Assembly (NCBI GenBank): GCA_905221605.1
Contig: CAJNDS010002501.1
Coordinates: forward strand, 824,501 to 888,500
DNA: 64,000 bases
Origin: Symbiodinium natans
Taxonomy: Eukaryota; Sar; Dinophyceae; Suessiales; Symbiodiniaceae
Direction of reading: 5' to 3'
Part shown: in pieces, positions 10,521-24,400 of the stretch
How the letters are laid out: the number at the start of each line of letters is the position of its first letter
How positions within the stretch are numbered: position 1 is the first letter of the stretch
The notes under the pieces: model-generated
Database searches by the model: none
What the model saw: only the letters and a program-made list of their open reading frames with translations
Told to the model about the DNA's origin: nothing
Made by a program: the position numbers and the translations under genes

Positions 10521-11416
10521 CGCGAGACATACCGAGACAGACACAAACACTGGTGCGCTTGCAGCTCTGGGGACAGGCCGGCCATCCGACTGTCCCCGAA
10601 GCGCGGGAGAAGAAGAGCGAGAGCAGGATGAGAAAAATATGGAAAACAACAGACGGACGACACAGGAAAATTATTAAATACGCCAACATATGTTGCCAGA
10701 GGATGAACAAATAGCAGACATGATATAGTGAGAGAACATAACAAGAGATGGATTCCGATACAGGGCTCAATGTGCGGGAGTGGATGGTTTGGTGGCATGT
10801 TTGGGTTTGTACAGAATTTCGGCTTACTGCTCTGCACCAGTTTTTGCTCTTGTCTAGGATCCTTAAGTGTCCCTTTGGAGGCCTGCGCTCGGCACAGGAT
10901 GGGCAGCAGCTGGAGTGCCTCTTCTTGAAGACCTGAGACTTCACCGCAACAAGCGTCGAGCTCGATGTTCTCCATCTTTGTGACATTTCATGTCAGGTGT
11001 GCAAGTTGCAACATAACAGTCAGCGCAGGCAATAAAGATGGATGCATTCAAATAACCAGTAAGCACAATATTCATTATGATAAAAATAACGGCGTTGCGC
11101 TATGTACGTTACCATATATTCATTCATACTACCGACAATAAATTCTTGACTAAACGGTCATGAATATCGCTCACGTTGACTGTCGCTTCAAAACTTGTCC
11201 CACATGCCTGTCTACCCGAAGCCCCATACCTAAACCCCAGACCCATGCAGTTGCAGTCTGAAGGATACTCTGAGTGTCCAAAAGGTGGGTTGTTTTTGTG
11301 AGTGATCAGCGCCGGGGTCTTTATCCATCTACCGATCTGATTGCATGCATAAACATATAAATCTATATATGGTCACTTCCCTACAATATGGTCCCTTTTG
11401 GGGTCCTGATTAGAAG

Positions 11417-11448
11417 GCAGCTCCCTCCCCCCCCCCCCCCCCCCCCCC
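11417..11448 (+). repeat. poly(C) run
   Basis: About 30 consecutive C, followed by an AT dinucleotide stretch at 11502-11525. Confidence 0.95.
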
Positions 11449-11681
11449 GGCGCCCTCTTATGTAGGGTACCCCGAAAAGGACCATTCAGAGATCTGACCA
11501 TATATATATATGTATATGTATATAACACATATTGTATATCTACCAGCTGTGTGTAGATCTAAAATGTGCTAGGTGTCCGCGCTGACCCAGCACGAGCAAT
11601 CTTTCGACATGCTCAGAGCGGTGTTTTAGGCTTCGTGTTCAAGATCTCGCGGCGCATGCTTCCTTGATACGATGTTTCGGC

Positions 11682-11737
11682 ATGGAACCAGATCTCACGA
11701 AGCAAGTAGCCTTTAAGCAGGCCAGCACACGGCAAAG
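11682..11737 (+). CDS. possible first coding exon of the FMO-like gene
   Basis: An ATG opens MEPDLTKQVAFKQASTRQ and ends at a textbook donor, AAAG followed by GTGAGT. A start codon plus a clean donor makes a plausible first coding exon. It has no family match, so its link to the FMO-like gene is inferred from position and strand. Confidence 0.4.
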
Positions 11738-14700
11738 GTGAGTTTTCTGATCGGACTAGGCAGAACCTACTTTCAATCCGAGTTTCAATCAGGCTGAAAC
11801 GGCCCCTAGAAGCCCTAAACCCTCAGCCCTATAAGCCATAGCAAGGCTACTGGCGTGACCTTTTGGCCTTCACTTGGAACTTCCGAACACTGGAGGGCAC
11901 TGCGGAGCAGCTCGGTTTCGTACCTGAGGGCCCTGGGGGCATCACATGGGTTTTTTCGACATTGTGGGCCTTCTTTTGGGTGTCTCTGATAGTCTGTTTG
12001 GATGTTCCCCCTTATACTCTCAGTCCTTCGTAGGGATTAAAGTAGGGGGTACTATATCCCTATGAAGAGCCGCAAAATACCATAAACCGTATGCTGGGGA
12101 CCCCCAAAAGGTTGCCCCTGTGTTGGGAAACCCCCTTGGTAGGACTTGTCTACTATTTGCTTACGAACCGCCCCAAAAAATAATCCCTATATTGCCCTTA
12201 TAAGGAAGAATATTTTGTATGTTTTTTCTCGGGGGGGGGGGGGGTTCTTAAGCAAGTGGGACTTGTGGAGTTTCCATCATGGTATGTGCATCTGCGCGGA
12301 AGCTCCCCTCAACCCTCAACCCTGAACCCTCAACCATGAACCCTCAACCCTGAACCCTCAACCCTGAACCCTACACGCTAAACTACCTAAACCCAACACC
12401 CTAAAACCTAAACCCAAAACCCTAAAGCCAAAACTAACCTAAACCCTAAACCCTAAACCCTAAACTAACCTAAACCCTAAACCCCTGGTTGGGCAACGAG
12501 ATCTGGCTAGTTAGTCACAGGCGCAACACGGGAGACACCCACAAGTTCGGTTGAACATCTTGTGCAAGGTTAGGAGCTGGGTGTACTTTGTGTTTTTTTC
12601 TTTTTTGGGGGGTTATTCCTGTTTTTTGGGGCTTTTAAGCAGACCGTTTTTAGGAATAGTTTGAGTTTTTTTGGGGGCAACCTGGGCTACATAGATGCTT
12701 TGTTCCCAGGATTTCCGCCATGCTGCAGACGGTGCTTCCGCGAGTGCAGCCGCATTCATGGACTGTGCAGGACGCCGAATATACGGGTCGGAATAATTAC
12801 TGATAGTATTCCCTTACGGTCCCTTTAGAATACTGTAAAAACCCAAAAACTCTATGATAGTTATGAGGGCCCCTATGTTAAGTCGAAGTTGGGGAATGCA
12901 GGGTTTCCGATTAGCCTCCGCCAGCCAACACGTGTGACACGAGCTTGTCGGCCAAATTCGCCAGAAGAATGATGAATTAATTAAATTTCCACGCATGAAG
13001 TTATATAGTAAGAATAAGTCGTAGTGCTCGTTTTATTTTCGCAAGACAAGTCCCTCTCTAAATGTATTTACACGGGCGCGCGCGCGCGCGGCGCGCGCGC
13101 GCGTGCGCGGAAGTGCGCGCGGAAGCGCGCGCGGAAGCGCGCGGAAGCGCGAAAGGCGTGCGGCACGTCGGTCCATGTTGTACAACAAAGTGTCGCATCC
13201 CTCGCAGTCTGAGAAAGCCTTCTAGTTCCAGCGATGCAAAGTTGCTAAGTACTCATCTCTCCTTGCAAGATCCCGACGCCCTGAAACTCACCACGGAGGA
13301 CTTCGACCTTACACTGTGTAGGTCTCGCAGAGGGGATTGCTTAAACAGCCTTGTTCCCTGCACCTGACTCAGCCTCCCTGTGTCCATACTTCTAACCGAA
13401 CGGTTCTAGAGTTAGACCTGATCTCTGCAATGAAAAATGCCATGGTTCGGGTTTAGAGCAAGGCGTTAGGGCTGCTGCGCAGAAGCGCCAGGAGACGAAG
13501 GTCCTCCCCGACGGTACGGTCGAGGGCTGGTTCGATTTCGAAACAGCAGAGGCTTGTGTGGAGGGCTTTTCATAACTTTGGGGTCCGGGACCCTGCTGTG
13601 GTAAAGGAACATGAGAAATGAGGATGTCGAGGCAGATAGCTTATTCAGTGGAAGATGCCAGGCTGCTGAAGCCTATCAAGGCTATAGACCGGGCTTGAGG
13701 TCATATAGGGAGCCGGAGTTCGGAGAATCCATGCAGCTAAGCCCTTTCAGTTCCATCCTACACCTGTTTGGGCTTCCTTTCGAAGGGAGGCCACAAGCAA
13801 ATGTCGTGATAGGTACCCGATTGGCCAGCCTGATTCGTTTTAGTGGCCTCTGTTTGGGTCACTCGCTAGAGCAACTGTAGAGTCGAGGTTTGGCGCAGGG
13901 AGGAAAGCGTCAGGCCGTGAGGCCCCGTGAAGGCTTGAGGCCCCCCTTGCGGAGATGAGGCTCTTGGGTCTCCCCCCCAAAAAAGTGTCCGCTGGGTGCC
14001 GGTGCTCAGGGGAAATGTCTTCATAGAGGGTCCCACCTTCTTTTTTTTTGCGGGTTCCCCCCCCCCTTGCTAAGCTGGGTGCAACATCTTCAGAGGTCAT
14101 AAACTCCTCTGGCAGGCCAAGTGCATCGGCCAGGTGAGGCTGCGAGAAGGCGCGGCGGAGCGGGTTTAGGGTTTAGGCGTTTAGGGTTTAGGGTTATAAG
14201 GTTTAGGGCGGCCCGTAGCTGTTGCAGCCGGTGTCAGAGTTTGCAAGCAGGCATGTGGGCCCGGCACTCCTGCCGTGTTCATGACTTGCTTGCGAAACAA
14301 CTGCATGACCGATGACAAACACGTCCAAGCAGCAAAGTTATGACCCCACACGAAGCGGAATCCGACTCTGCGCGAGCGCTCATGGCGTAAGAGCGAGCGG
14401 CACACCTTCTGACAATGTCATACTGAGATGTGCATGACGCGTCCTACAGAGTCAACTCAAGCCCGGAATCTCCGACTGCGAGGTCGCTGCTTCACCTTCT
14501 TCACGAGCATGCAGCAGCTCAAAGGGCACGAGGCTCCTTGAACAGGCCCCTAAGCCCCAAGCCCTAAACCCTAAACCCCAAACCCTACACCCTAAACCCT
14601 AAGACCCACATTCTGAGGTTGTTCGGTACTTCAGACTCCGAACTCTCACCTCCGCTAGGAGCAGGTTGGCCTACGCCGGCCGGTGGGCGGGCACTATGGC

Positions 14701-15370
14701 GCCGTGAAGCACCGCGAGGCCGCGCCAAGCCGGACACCATCGGGGGAATCATGGGGAACCTCGGGTTGAGGAGCCCCACCCCGAAACTTTCCAGAATGCA
14801 AGTAAGGGCGTTCAGAGCTTTTGACGGCACAAATGTTGGGACACTGCTACAAGAACTTGATGTGCCTGCACTTTCGTTTACCCTCATCCCTAAACCCTAA
14901 ACCCTAAACCCTAAACCCTAAACCCTAAACCCTAAACCCTAAACCCTAAACCCTAAACCCAACACCCTCAACCCTAAACCCTACGAACCCTGGTTGTGCG
15001 GCAACGATGTCAAGGCCTGGCCGGAGCTCCTCGCGCGTGAGCGAGCGGAGATCGGCGTGACAAGGGAGCCTTTCGCGCCCTTGCTGCATGTGTTGGGGGT
15101 TCGGACCTGGGCATCATGAACCCCCCCTAACCTCTATCCTCTACCTGGGGGTCCAGATGCGATTTCATGTCTTCAGGTTGAAGATGGTAGTTGATCTACA
15201 TAATTACCTGTTCCTCAACGATGCAGAATTCCTGAAATGCTCAAGAAAGAATCCACTGTAGAGGACCCGTAAATCAACAAGGGTTACACGTTGAGGTTCA
15301 AGAGCTCATGCCTCACCCTCACCCTCTCTCTCTCTCCCTCCCTCTCTCTCGCTGTCTCGCTCTCTCTCTG

Positions 15371-15407
<37 letters not shown>

Positions 15408-18400
15408 CTTCCCTCCCTCCCTCTCACCTTCAAAACCCTCAACCCCCAAACCCAAAAGCCCTAAACCCCTAAACCCATGAGTCGCAAACTCGCAGACAAG
15501 GTCGTGATCATCGGAGGTGCCCAGTCGGGGGTCGTTCTGGCGACCTGGCCCAACACTAGTTTCAGGATTGCCAAGAACCCTAAACCCTAGACAGCCCTAA
15601 ACCCCAAACCCCAAACCCCAAACCCCAAGCCCTTTTCCCTAAACCCCAAACCCCAAACCCCAAGCCCTAAACCCTAAACCCTAAACCCTAAACCCTAAAC
15701 CCTAAACAGGCAACCTTCCGGCTTAAGTTCAAGCGCCCGAGGCCCATCCCCAACCCCTCCAAAGACACGCCCCCCTCGCAAGACAGGCGGCGCGACTCCA
15801 GAACCTGGGGGTGCCCTATGTCGTTCTGGAGAAGAACCCAAGTCCAGGCCTTGGGATGCCATGAGGGTTAGGACTTAGGGTTTAGGGTTTCAGGGTTGCA
15901 GGGTTTAAGGGTTGAGGGGTTGAAGGGTTTCAGGGTTTAAGGGTTGAGGGTTTCTGGGTTTAAGGGTTGAGGGGTTTAAGGTTTTAAGGGTTTAAGGGTT
16001 GAGGGTTCAAGGTTTAGGTGAATCCTCTTAAGGCTCAGGAGGTCGAGGGCTTGCAAGTTTCCAGGGGCGAGGAACATGGGAGAGAGCTCGTTCAGGTCAC
16101 TTGTCTGAGTGTGTGTAGCCACGACTCCGCTGCAGATCGCTTGTTTGTAGAAGTGCTATGAGTGGATTCTTACCCTGCTCAGAACCAGCAACTTCGCAGG
16201 AATATGCATACAGACACCTCTAGACCCTAAACCCCATAACCCCTAAGCCCTAAACCCTAAATTAAACCCTGAACCCTAAACCCTTTGGAAGACAGAGCCT
16301 TTCTTCATCCGAACCCGACAGGCCACCAGTGGCGACATCGATACAACTCGCTGTGTGCCTGGCCCTGCATTAGGTCACCAGATGCCCAGTAGTACACTAA
16401 ACCCTAAATCCTAAACCCCTAAACCCTAAAATACCCTAAACTACCCTAATCTACCCTAAACTACCCTAAACCCCAAACCCAAAGCATTTTAAAGCCCAAG
16501 CCCTGAACCCTGAACCCTGAACCCTGAACCCTGAACCCTGAACCCTGAACCCTGAACCCTGAACCCTGAACCCTGAACCCTGAACCCTGAACCCTGAACC
16601 CTGAACCCTATCCCTTCCAACCCCTTTAAGCAAAGCGGGGATCCCTTTCTGCCTGCAGCTCTCTGGGCCCGGACTCTATGGCGCTCAGTATCTCTTGGTG
16701 GGGGGACTTCCAAACTTCGCCAGCCTTTCGAACATCCTAAACAGCTCCCTAAACTCTAAACCCTCACCCTAAACCCTAAACCCTAAACCCCAAGGACTCA
16801 GAATTCAGGGGTGCTGACGTCAAAGGTCGATTGTGACAGTGGAGCTCATGACTGGTTGACGGTATTCGAGCTTCATACGGATTCTGTGAGTGTAAGACAG
16901 TCGTTGAGAGCCTCCTAAGGTTTGGTTCGGCAACCAATGGTCGCTACTCTGAGTCGGTGTGTCACACCTTACGTGTGACCCTTGAGCCCTAAACCCTAAG
17001 GCCCTAATAAGGCCCGAAGGTTTTCAACCATATGCCCTAAACCTTTTTTGGCCTCAAATCTGCCAGGCTTGCATGATCCCGTTTGGGCCTGCCACCTGCC
17101 GTATCTGCCGCCTTTTGGCCTTCTTTTGGGGAGGGTTTGGGGTTTAGGGTTTAGGGTCTAGGGTTTCGGGTCTAGGCTTTAGGGTTTAGGGTTTGGGGAC
17201 GATTTAGGGTTTAGAGGTTTGTTTGGGGGGAGGCCCTCTAGAAAATGGCTTGTTGCACATCTCAGAAGCCTATTAATTTAGGCGCTATTTAATTACTCCA
17301 GATTTCAATTGAACAACAGAAACAAGGAAAGAATGGAGGGAAGGAAAGGAAGACAAGGTTGCCAAGGAAATAGAGGTTGTCTATACTCAATGCCAACAAA
17401 GCCAAGGTTTCCGGAACAGTGGCCGCTGTATGCTCCGAAAGACACTTCGCAGAAATTTGCTCAAGGGGCGTTCCTCTTGCTGTGGTGCTGCTTCTGCTGG
17501 CGTGTGAAATCACGTTACCAATGTTAGGGTGCAAGGCAAGACAGTTTCGTAGACGGGCTGTGAAATGTTTCGGAGGCTGTGGGCTATTGAACCTCCTGGG
17601 GAGCGTGTTCAGGAAGCTTTATGGGAGCTACCCTTCCAAAAATCGAGTTCCTGCTGATCCCAAGTAGTAGAATCTGCTTGGCAGGACCCTTCAAATTTTC
17701 GGGGCCCCCCCCCCCCCCCCCAATGGAACAACCACTACCGGGTGGCCAGAATTCCTTTTTAGGATTCATTCTGAGTGGAGGATGTAACGCAGATCACGTC
17801 ATCCCGACTCTAAGCTCCTCCTGTGCTGTCTGACACCCTTGCATTTACATACTTGGGTTGATGTTTGGGGGCAATTTTAGGGTTTAGGGTTTAGGGTTTG
17901 CGATTTCGAGTCCAAGGACAAGGTGGCCGACTGGCTCGACATGTACGCTCAGATCCTGGACTTGAACGTGCGACTTGGACAGTGACTCTGGTGACTTGGG
18001 CTGTTCCCCCTTACACTCTACAGTCCTTAGTAGGGATTCTAGTGCCCGCCATTATAGTCGTTTAGGGTTTAGGGTTTAGGGTTTAGGGTTTAGGGTTAGG
18101 GTTTAGGGTACCCCCTACTATCATCCCTATCAAGGACTCTTAGTAGAAGGAGCAACATCCCATGTGATGATGCTCACGTTTTTGGCTGGCTATCGGGAAA
18201 GCTTGGTGGCCCGGTGGTGCCCTTTACCCTTTTCTTTTTGTTCTGGGTTCCCTTAGAAAGTGACCAACCCAAAAGAGGCTGCCCAGAAAAGCAAAAAACA
18301 TGATTACTGGGCTACGAAGGAAAAAGCATGCAGGGACGGCCTGTTCTCTAATCTAGTGGTCCCTTTTGTGTAAACTAATTCGTGCATGGACCGGCTGTAT

Positions 18401-21400
18401 GGCAGTGTACACCAACAGGACCTCAGAATACAGCCCCCCGCCCACTATCGAAGCATTCCGGGCACGACTTTCTGAAGCGTATATGATCTGGTGCGGAAGT
18501 TCCGAGCAAGGCAAAGAGCAGGTGCATGGTACGGACAAAATGTTCAAGGTTCACGAGCTTCCCAAACAAATCAACCCCAAATCCCACACCCGAAATCTTA
18601 ACCCGAAGCCCTAAATCCCAAACCCTAAATGCAACGGGTAGTGATTCTCGAAAGGTTGCCTTGCTGAGGTGGACGAAGTCTCTATGCGAGTCGGCGCGCT
18701 GGAACGAGCCCCTTTGCGCTGTTACACGTTCATGCATGTGGCCTTGCGGGGTTAGGGTTCTCCCCTAAACTCTAAACCCTAAGCCCTAAACCCCAAACCC
18801 TAAACCCCAAATCCTGCAGATGTTCAGGCAAACCAAAGACTGGACCCTTTGCCTCGACAGAGACGGCAAGAAGTGCCTTCAGCGGCATGGGCAAAGATCC
18901 CAGTATTGTTTTAGGGTTAAAGGTTTAGGGTTTAGGGTTTCGAAGCGTTCCGGAAAGTGGCTCAACAATGCTTCTACACTGCCGTCTGTCAACTTCAGGC
19001 ATGCTTAGCCACCCGCCACCTGGATATGGTTCAGTTTTGTGAAGCTGAAAGAAACCCTAAACCTGAACATTGGGCCCTAAACCCCAAACCCCAACCCCCA
19101 AGCCCCAGGCCCTAAACCCCAAGCCCTAAACCCCAAACCCTAGGCCCTAAACCCCAAACCCTAAACCCTAAACCCTACGCCCCAAGCCCCAAGCCCCAAG
19201 CCCCAAACCCTTAGGGTGGTCCTGCAGCCGAAGCATGTTGTCTTGGCCACCGGGAACTACGGCCCGCCAAATGTTCCCGACTTTGTGGGCAGCACGTCTG
19301 CCTTCTGCGAGTTTAGGGTTTAGTTAGGGTTAGGATTTAGTGTTTTGCGCTGAAATTTGCGGCTTGGGGATATTGTGTGGCGCTGTTTAGGGCTCAGGGG
19401 TCCTCTTCCCCCCCACCCCCAACTCGTAGCGACTTCTTAAGTAGAATGGTTCTCAAATCCGAACAAATACACAATCCAGCAACCTGAGTCTCGTGGGCTA
19501 CAGGAGCCGGTCGATAGGCTCTCGACAAGATTCCTGTGAACAGGTTGGAACCCTCAACCCCAAACCCTAGTTGGTGTCTCTGAGATTCTTCTCTAGTGTC
19601 AGTGGTTTGTTTCGGGGTACTTTGGGCCGAAGCAGGGGTTCAGGTTTTAGGGGTTAGGCTTGGGTAATCCCACTTGCGACAGGGAGGTGAAGCAAATGTG
19701 TAGCCACCATGTATATAGCAGGCATGTGGCAAGGCCCGTAGCAGGCACGAAGCAGGCATGTGGCAAAGTACGCCCATGGGGGGCAATGAAGGCCTAGCTT
19801 CTGCTAGCATTGTCAATGCCAATGCAGGCGCATTGAAGCAAGAGAGAACTGAATATGGTTCAGTTTCATCTATCTTGAGTCAGGCCAAGAACTCGTCCTA
19901 TGTCACTGACATGCGATTGAACTTAAGGGTAAGGGAACCTTAAGGCCCCGTCAACGTGAGGTTGAAGGAAAACTGCAGTTGCGAGAAGCGACATGCAAGA
20001 GGTTTCAACCGTTTCTTTGCGCATAGGATCGAAACTCAATGGGAGTTACTTGGATGGTGCGTAATCGCGTTGAATGAGTTTTTTTGTTTCTTTACTCCGA
20101 AAGTTGGCTCCTAATTCCATTTAGGACTGAGTTCACTCACATCGGGTCTGCGGCTGAATTGAACATAAGTTTTCACTGACAGCCGCAGCCTGAGGAACTC
20201 AGACCTTTCAGGGCCAGATGATGCACTCCTCGGCGTTCGAAGGCGGCGCTGCCTACGCTGGGAAGAGCTTTCGCCCAATGGTGGATGCAATTGAAGCTTC
20301 ATTTGTCGGGCGATGCTGTATAGACGGCATTCAGCTTCTTGCGGGTTTAGGGTTTAGGGTTTGGGGTGATTAGGGTACCGAGGGATACGGAGATGGTGTG
20401 CAGAGCGTTTTGTGTGCTCATCAGGTGACTCTGGCAGCTACTTGTTGATTCAATGCTTCCAGGGAAGAGTAGTGGCAGGTATTTAATTCGGCTCCTGTGC
20501 TAGCAGATCCATGCAGTCGAGGAAAGTCGTGGTTGTTGGGTCCAACACCTCGGCGCATGACATCTGCCAAGACCTCTGGGAGCATGACGCCACTCGAACC
20601 CGCAGACTATATGGTCTGCGTTTTTTGGGGTCGGTGTTTTGTGTACCCTGCAACCTCAACCCGCCCAAAACCCTTGACATGTTACTTGCGGCGCAAAGAG
20701 GAATCCCAGTGTCTCATCTATCAGCCTATCCTTCTTCCACAATATAGGGTTCAAGGGTTTAGGGTTTAGGGTTCAGGGTTTTAGGGATGTCAGCAAATCC
20801 CAAACCGGGACGCCCCTCTTCTCACACCGATGCAGATCCTGAAGCTCATGTTTTGTTGTAGATGAACTCGCCACCCCCGTAGCATCTGGCAGGATATCCC
20901 CGTGCCGACTGAATTTTCCCCACACCCTTGACCTGAAAGACTCCGTGTTGCCTTCTGCGAGGCTTCTGTCGCCACTAACCCTAAACCCTAAACCCTAAGC
21001 CTAAACCCTAAACCCTAAACCCTAAACCCTAAACCCTAAACCCTAACCCCCACATTTTGTAGTTCCGAGGCTTCCGTGACCATGCTTCAGCGCAGCTCTA
21101 CGACCATCGTCTCCACAGCGGCGCTCCGGGAGGTCCTCCTCAAGGCCAGGATGGGAGGTTGGGGGTTTAGGGTTTGGGGTTTGGGGTTTAGGGTTCAGGG
21201 TTTGGGGTTTAGGGATGTTTAGGGTTTAGGGTTTGGGTTTTGGGGTTTGGGGTTTGGGGTTTAGGGTTTAGGGTTTAGGGTTTAGGGGAGTTTAGGGTTT
21301 GGGGGTTTAGCGGTTTAGGGTTTTAAAGGTTTAAAGGGTTTAGGGCTTAGGGGAGTTTAGGGTCTGGGGTTTGGGGATTACAGGGTTTTGGGTTTAGAGT

Positions 21401-24400
21401 TTGGCATGGGTGGGGGTTTGAGGATTACAGGGGGAGTTCAGCGCTTGCAAGGGTTTGGAACCAGATTTTCTGGGTTTTGGTGCTCTCTGTGGCCTGTTGA
21501 TGTAGATACTGGGCTTCGAGCTTCTCGCAGCTTCGGGACCCTAAACCCTAAACCCTAAACCCTAAACCCTAAACCCTAAACCCTAAACCCTAAACCCTAA
21601 ACCCTAAACCCTAAACCCTAAGCTTCAAACCCTAAACCCTAAGCCCCGAACCTTCCATGGGGTTTTAGGGTTTAAGCGGGCCCCTCAAACGCTAAGCCCC
21701 CGTCCCTTGATGCCCCGGAGCTCCCCCCCGAGCGGCGTTGCTAAGGACCTGTTTTCCGAGGAGGCCCTCGAGACTGTGCCGCACGAAGCCGACTTCCGTG
21801 CAGAGTAAGTATGGTTAGGGTTTAGGGCTTAGGGCTTAGGGCTTAGGGGCTCCAGGCTTGGGGCTGAGGGGCTGAGGGGCTGAGGGTAGTTTAGGGTTTG
21901 GGTTCAGGGTTGGGGATCCCAGAACCCCTTGTTGATTTTTTTTGATGATTTTGTTGGAAACAAGTTTCGAAATGTTCGGTCAAGCAAGAACTTGAGCCCG
22001 ACATCTCGTACCTCGCCAGACAAACCTTCACGAGGCAGACGTACGAGGGGTTATTATTGAAGTATGGAATTTAATTCTACCGTTAGCATACTGGGACAGT
22101 CAGGCGGTTTAGGATCTCGGGGGTTTCGGACCGAGAATTTTGGGATAAGCCCGCATACATGCCGCTACAGGGCGTCTTACACAGACCAACAGGCCAACAG
22201 GCTCCAATTAGGGTTTACGGTTTAAGGGTTAAGGGTTTGGGATTCAGGGGGTAGTACGGGTTTGAGATATCCCGTGAATTTCGTTCTGCCAACCCAAAGA
22301 AGCTCCTTGGGGACGAAATGGAAAACACATGGCTCTCTCTCCCAGGGCGACCATGATTCTCTACAGTTCAGGGTGCCCAAAGGGCACAGCAAACTAGAAT
22401 AACCTCAGATGAGTCTCCGGAAAACTTTCTGGTGCCAAAAAAAAGCTGCTTCAAACAGGGCTACATTATCCAAATGTTTGGGTTTTGTCAGTTCTCAAGA
22501 TAATTTCGGTTTGGCCCAGGCAGCAGGCCTTACCACCGAGAAGGCGGACTTGCAATTCGCCTCGGCGCCCTACGCGGTCCAGATCGAGGGCTCAAAGGCC
22601 ACTTTGCTTTGCACGCAAGAGTCTTATGTTCTGAGGTGACAGGATCAAGGCATGCTGAGATGAGAGATTAGAAGTCATTCCCCCCCCCCCCCCCCCCGCC
22701 AACAGCTTTGGGATTGCGTGTTGTGTTGTTTTGAGTGACTGCGACTATGTGTGCTCCTCTTGCTGAAGGTTAGTGCCCAGGTCTTGCTGTTTTTTTCTTT
22801 ATGGCCTTGTTAGTCTCACACAGAGTGCGAGTCAGCAAGTTGTTGTACACGAATGCTGAAAGTGAGTTGAGAGGGTGGCAGTTCTCCGAGTATGCTGGGT
22901 CCTCAGAACACAGTCTGTCGGAAAGAAGGATGGGGTTCAGGGGGCTTGGTGTCAGGTGCGGGGATTTCTTGGCTTTGGCTCTTCCTTTGCTACACTTCTG
23001 AGAACGATTATGCTTACGTTCAGATTAAAGTTGCCTTTGAGTTTTCATAGTATGCCGCAGAGCTTGCTGTTTTTTTCATTTTTTGTGTGTGTTCCTGGTT
23101 TTATGTTTCGTGTGTGTGTGTGTGTGTGTGTTTGGTCGTGCGCATGCCCGTGGGTGACAACCGTCGGAACCCAATGCCCCAATGCAGACAGTGCGACTCT
23201 GAGCTTCCACGGCCCGCTATAAGGAAGTGTGTGCAAAGATGAAAGACTTCGACAGCCACGAGCTTCAATTTAGACTTCAGCCCTAAACCCTAAGCCCTAA
23301 ACCCTAAACCCTAAACCCCAAACCCCAAACCCTAAACACTAAACCCTAAACCCTAAACCCTAAACCCTAAACCCCAAACCTACAAGCTTACAAGCCATTT
23401 ACACAGCAGAAGGTGCCTTCATCCACGTGAGTCTGAACACCCACTTAGATAATAGGCAGTGCCAGGGTTTGGGCTTTAGGGTTTAGGGTTTAGTGTTTAG
23501 GGTTTAGGGTCTAGGGTTTGGGGTTTAGGGTTTAGGGTTTAGGGTTTAGGGTTTAGGCTTTCGGGGCTTGCTTGCTTCAGAGCACCTAAAAAGCCAACAA
23601 GAGCTCAAGCCCCCAACCCTGAACCCTGAGCCCTAAACCCCAAACCCCAAACCCCAAACCCTAAACCCTAAACCCTAAACCCTTAACCCTAAACCCTAAA
23701 CCCTTTGCACTCCAGCTAGCCTTGAGAAACTCGGCCTTCTGGGGCAGAGGAAGGACTCCACGCAGAAAGAGGTGCGAAATCGGATTGAAACCTCTGCAGA
23801 ATTGTCGAACACCTTGGCTGAGGACTTGCAATCCCAGGATTTAGAGTTTAGGGGTTAGGCTCTTCAGTTCGACACTTCAGAGCCAGAACTGGTGGAGAGT
23901 CTCCGAAAGTGACTGTGCCTTGATCCCTTTTCATACTCCACCAAAGTTCGCCCCCGAACCTCGGGACTCCTAACCTCAAAATGCAAAACCCTGAACCCTG
24001 AATCCTAAACCCTAAACCCTCAACCCTGAATCCTAAACCCTAAACCCTGAACCCTGAACCCTGAACCCTGAACCCTGAACCCTGAACCCTAAACCCTAAA
24101 CCCTAAACCTCAAACCCCAAACCCCAAACCCTAAACCCCAACCTCAGACCTCAAATCCCAGGGGAGCTCCTGCAGAAGCTGGAAAAAGCTGGGTTCCAGA
24201 TGGATTTCGGAGAGGACCTCAGCCCAAGGCGTGGTTTAGGCTTTAGGGTTTAGGCTTTAGGGTTTAGGGTTTAGGCTTTAGGCTTTAGGCTTTCGGCTTT
24301 AGGCTTTAGGCTTTAGGCTTTAGGCTTTAGGCAATAGGCTTTAGGCCTTAGGGTTTAGGGTTTAGGCTTTCGGGTTTAGGCTTTAGGCTTTAGGCTTTAG

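Noticed and set aside
10159-10986. A 275-residue frame on the - strand
   Set aside because: Most of it is a translation of GA/GACA repeats and CCCCCTGG units; no family or splice context was seen.
13024-13212. Arg/Ala-rich basic protein
   Set aside because: It translates the alternating CG tract; no start or splice context supports it.
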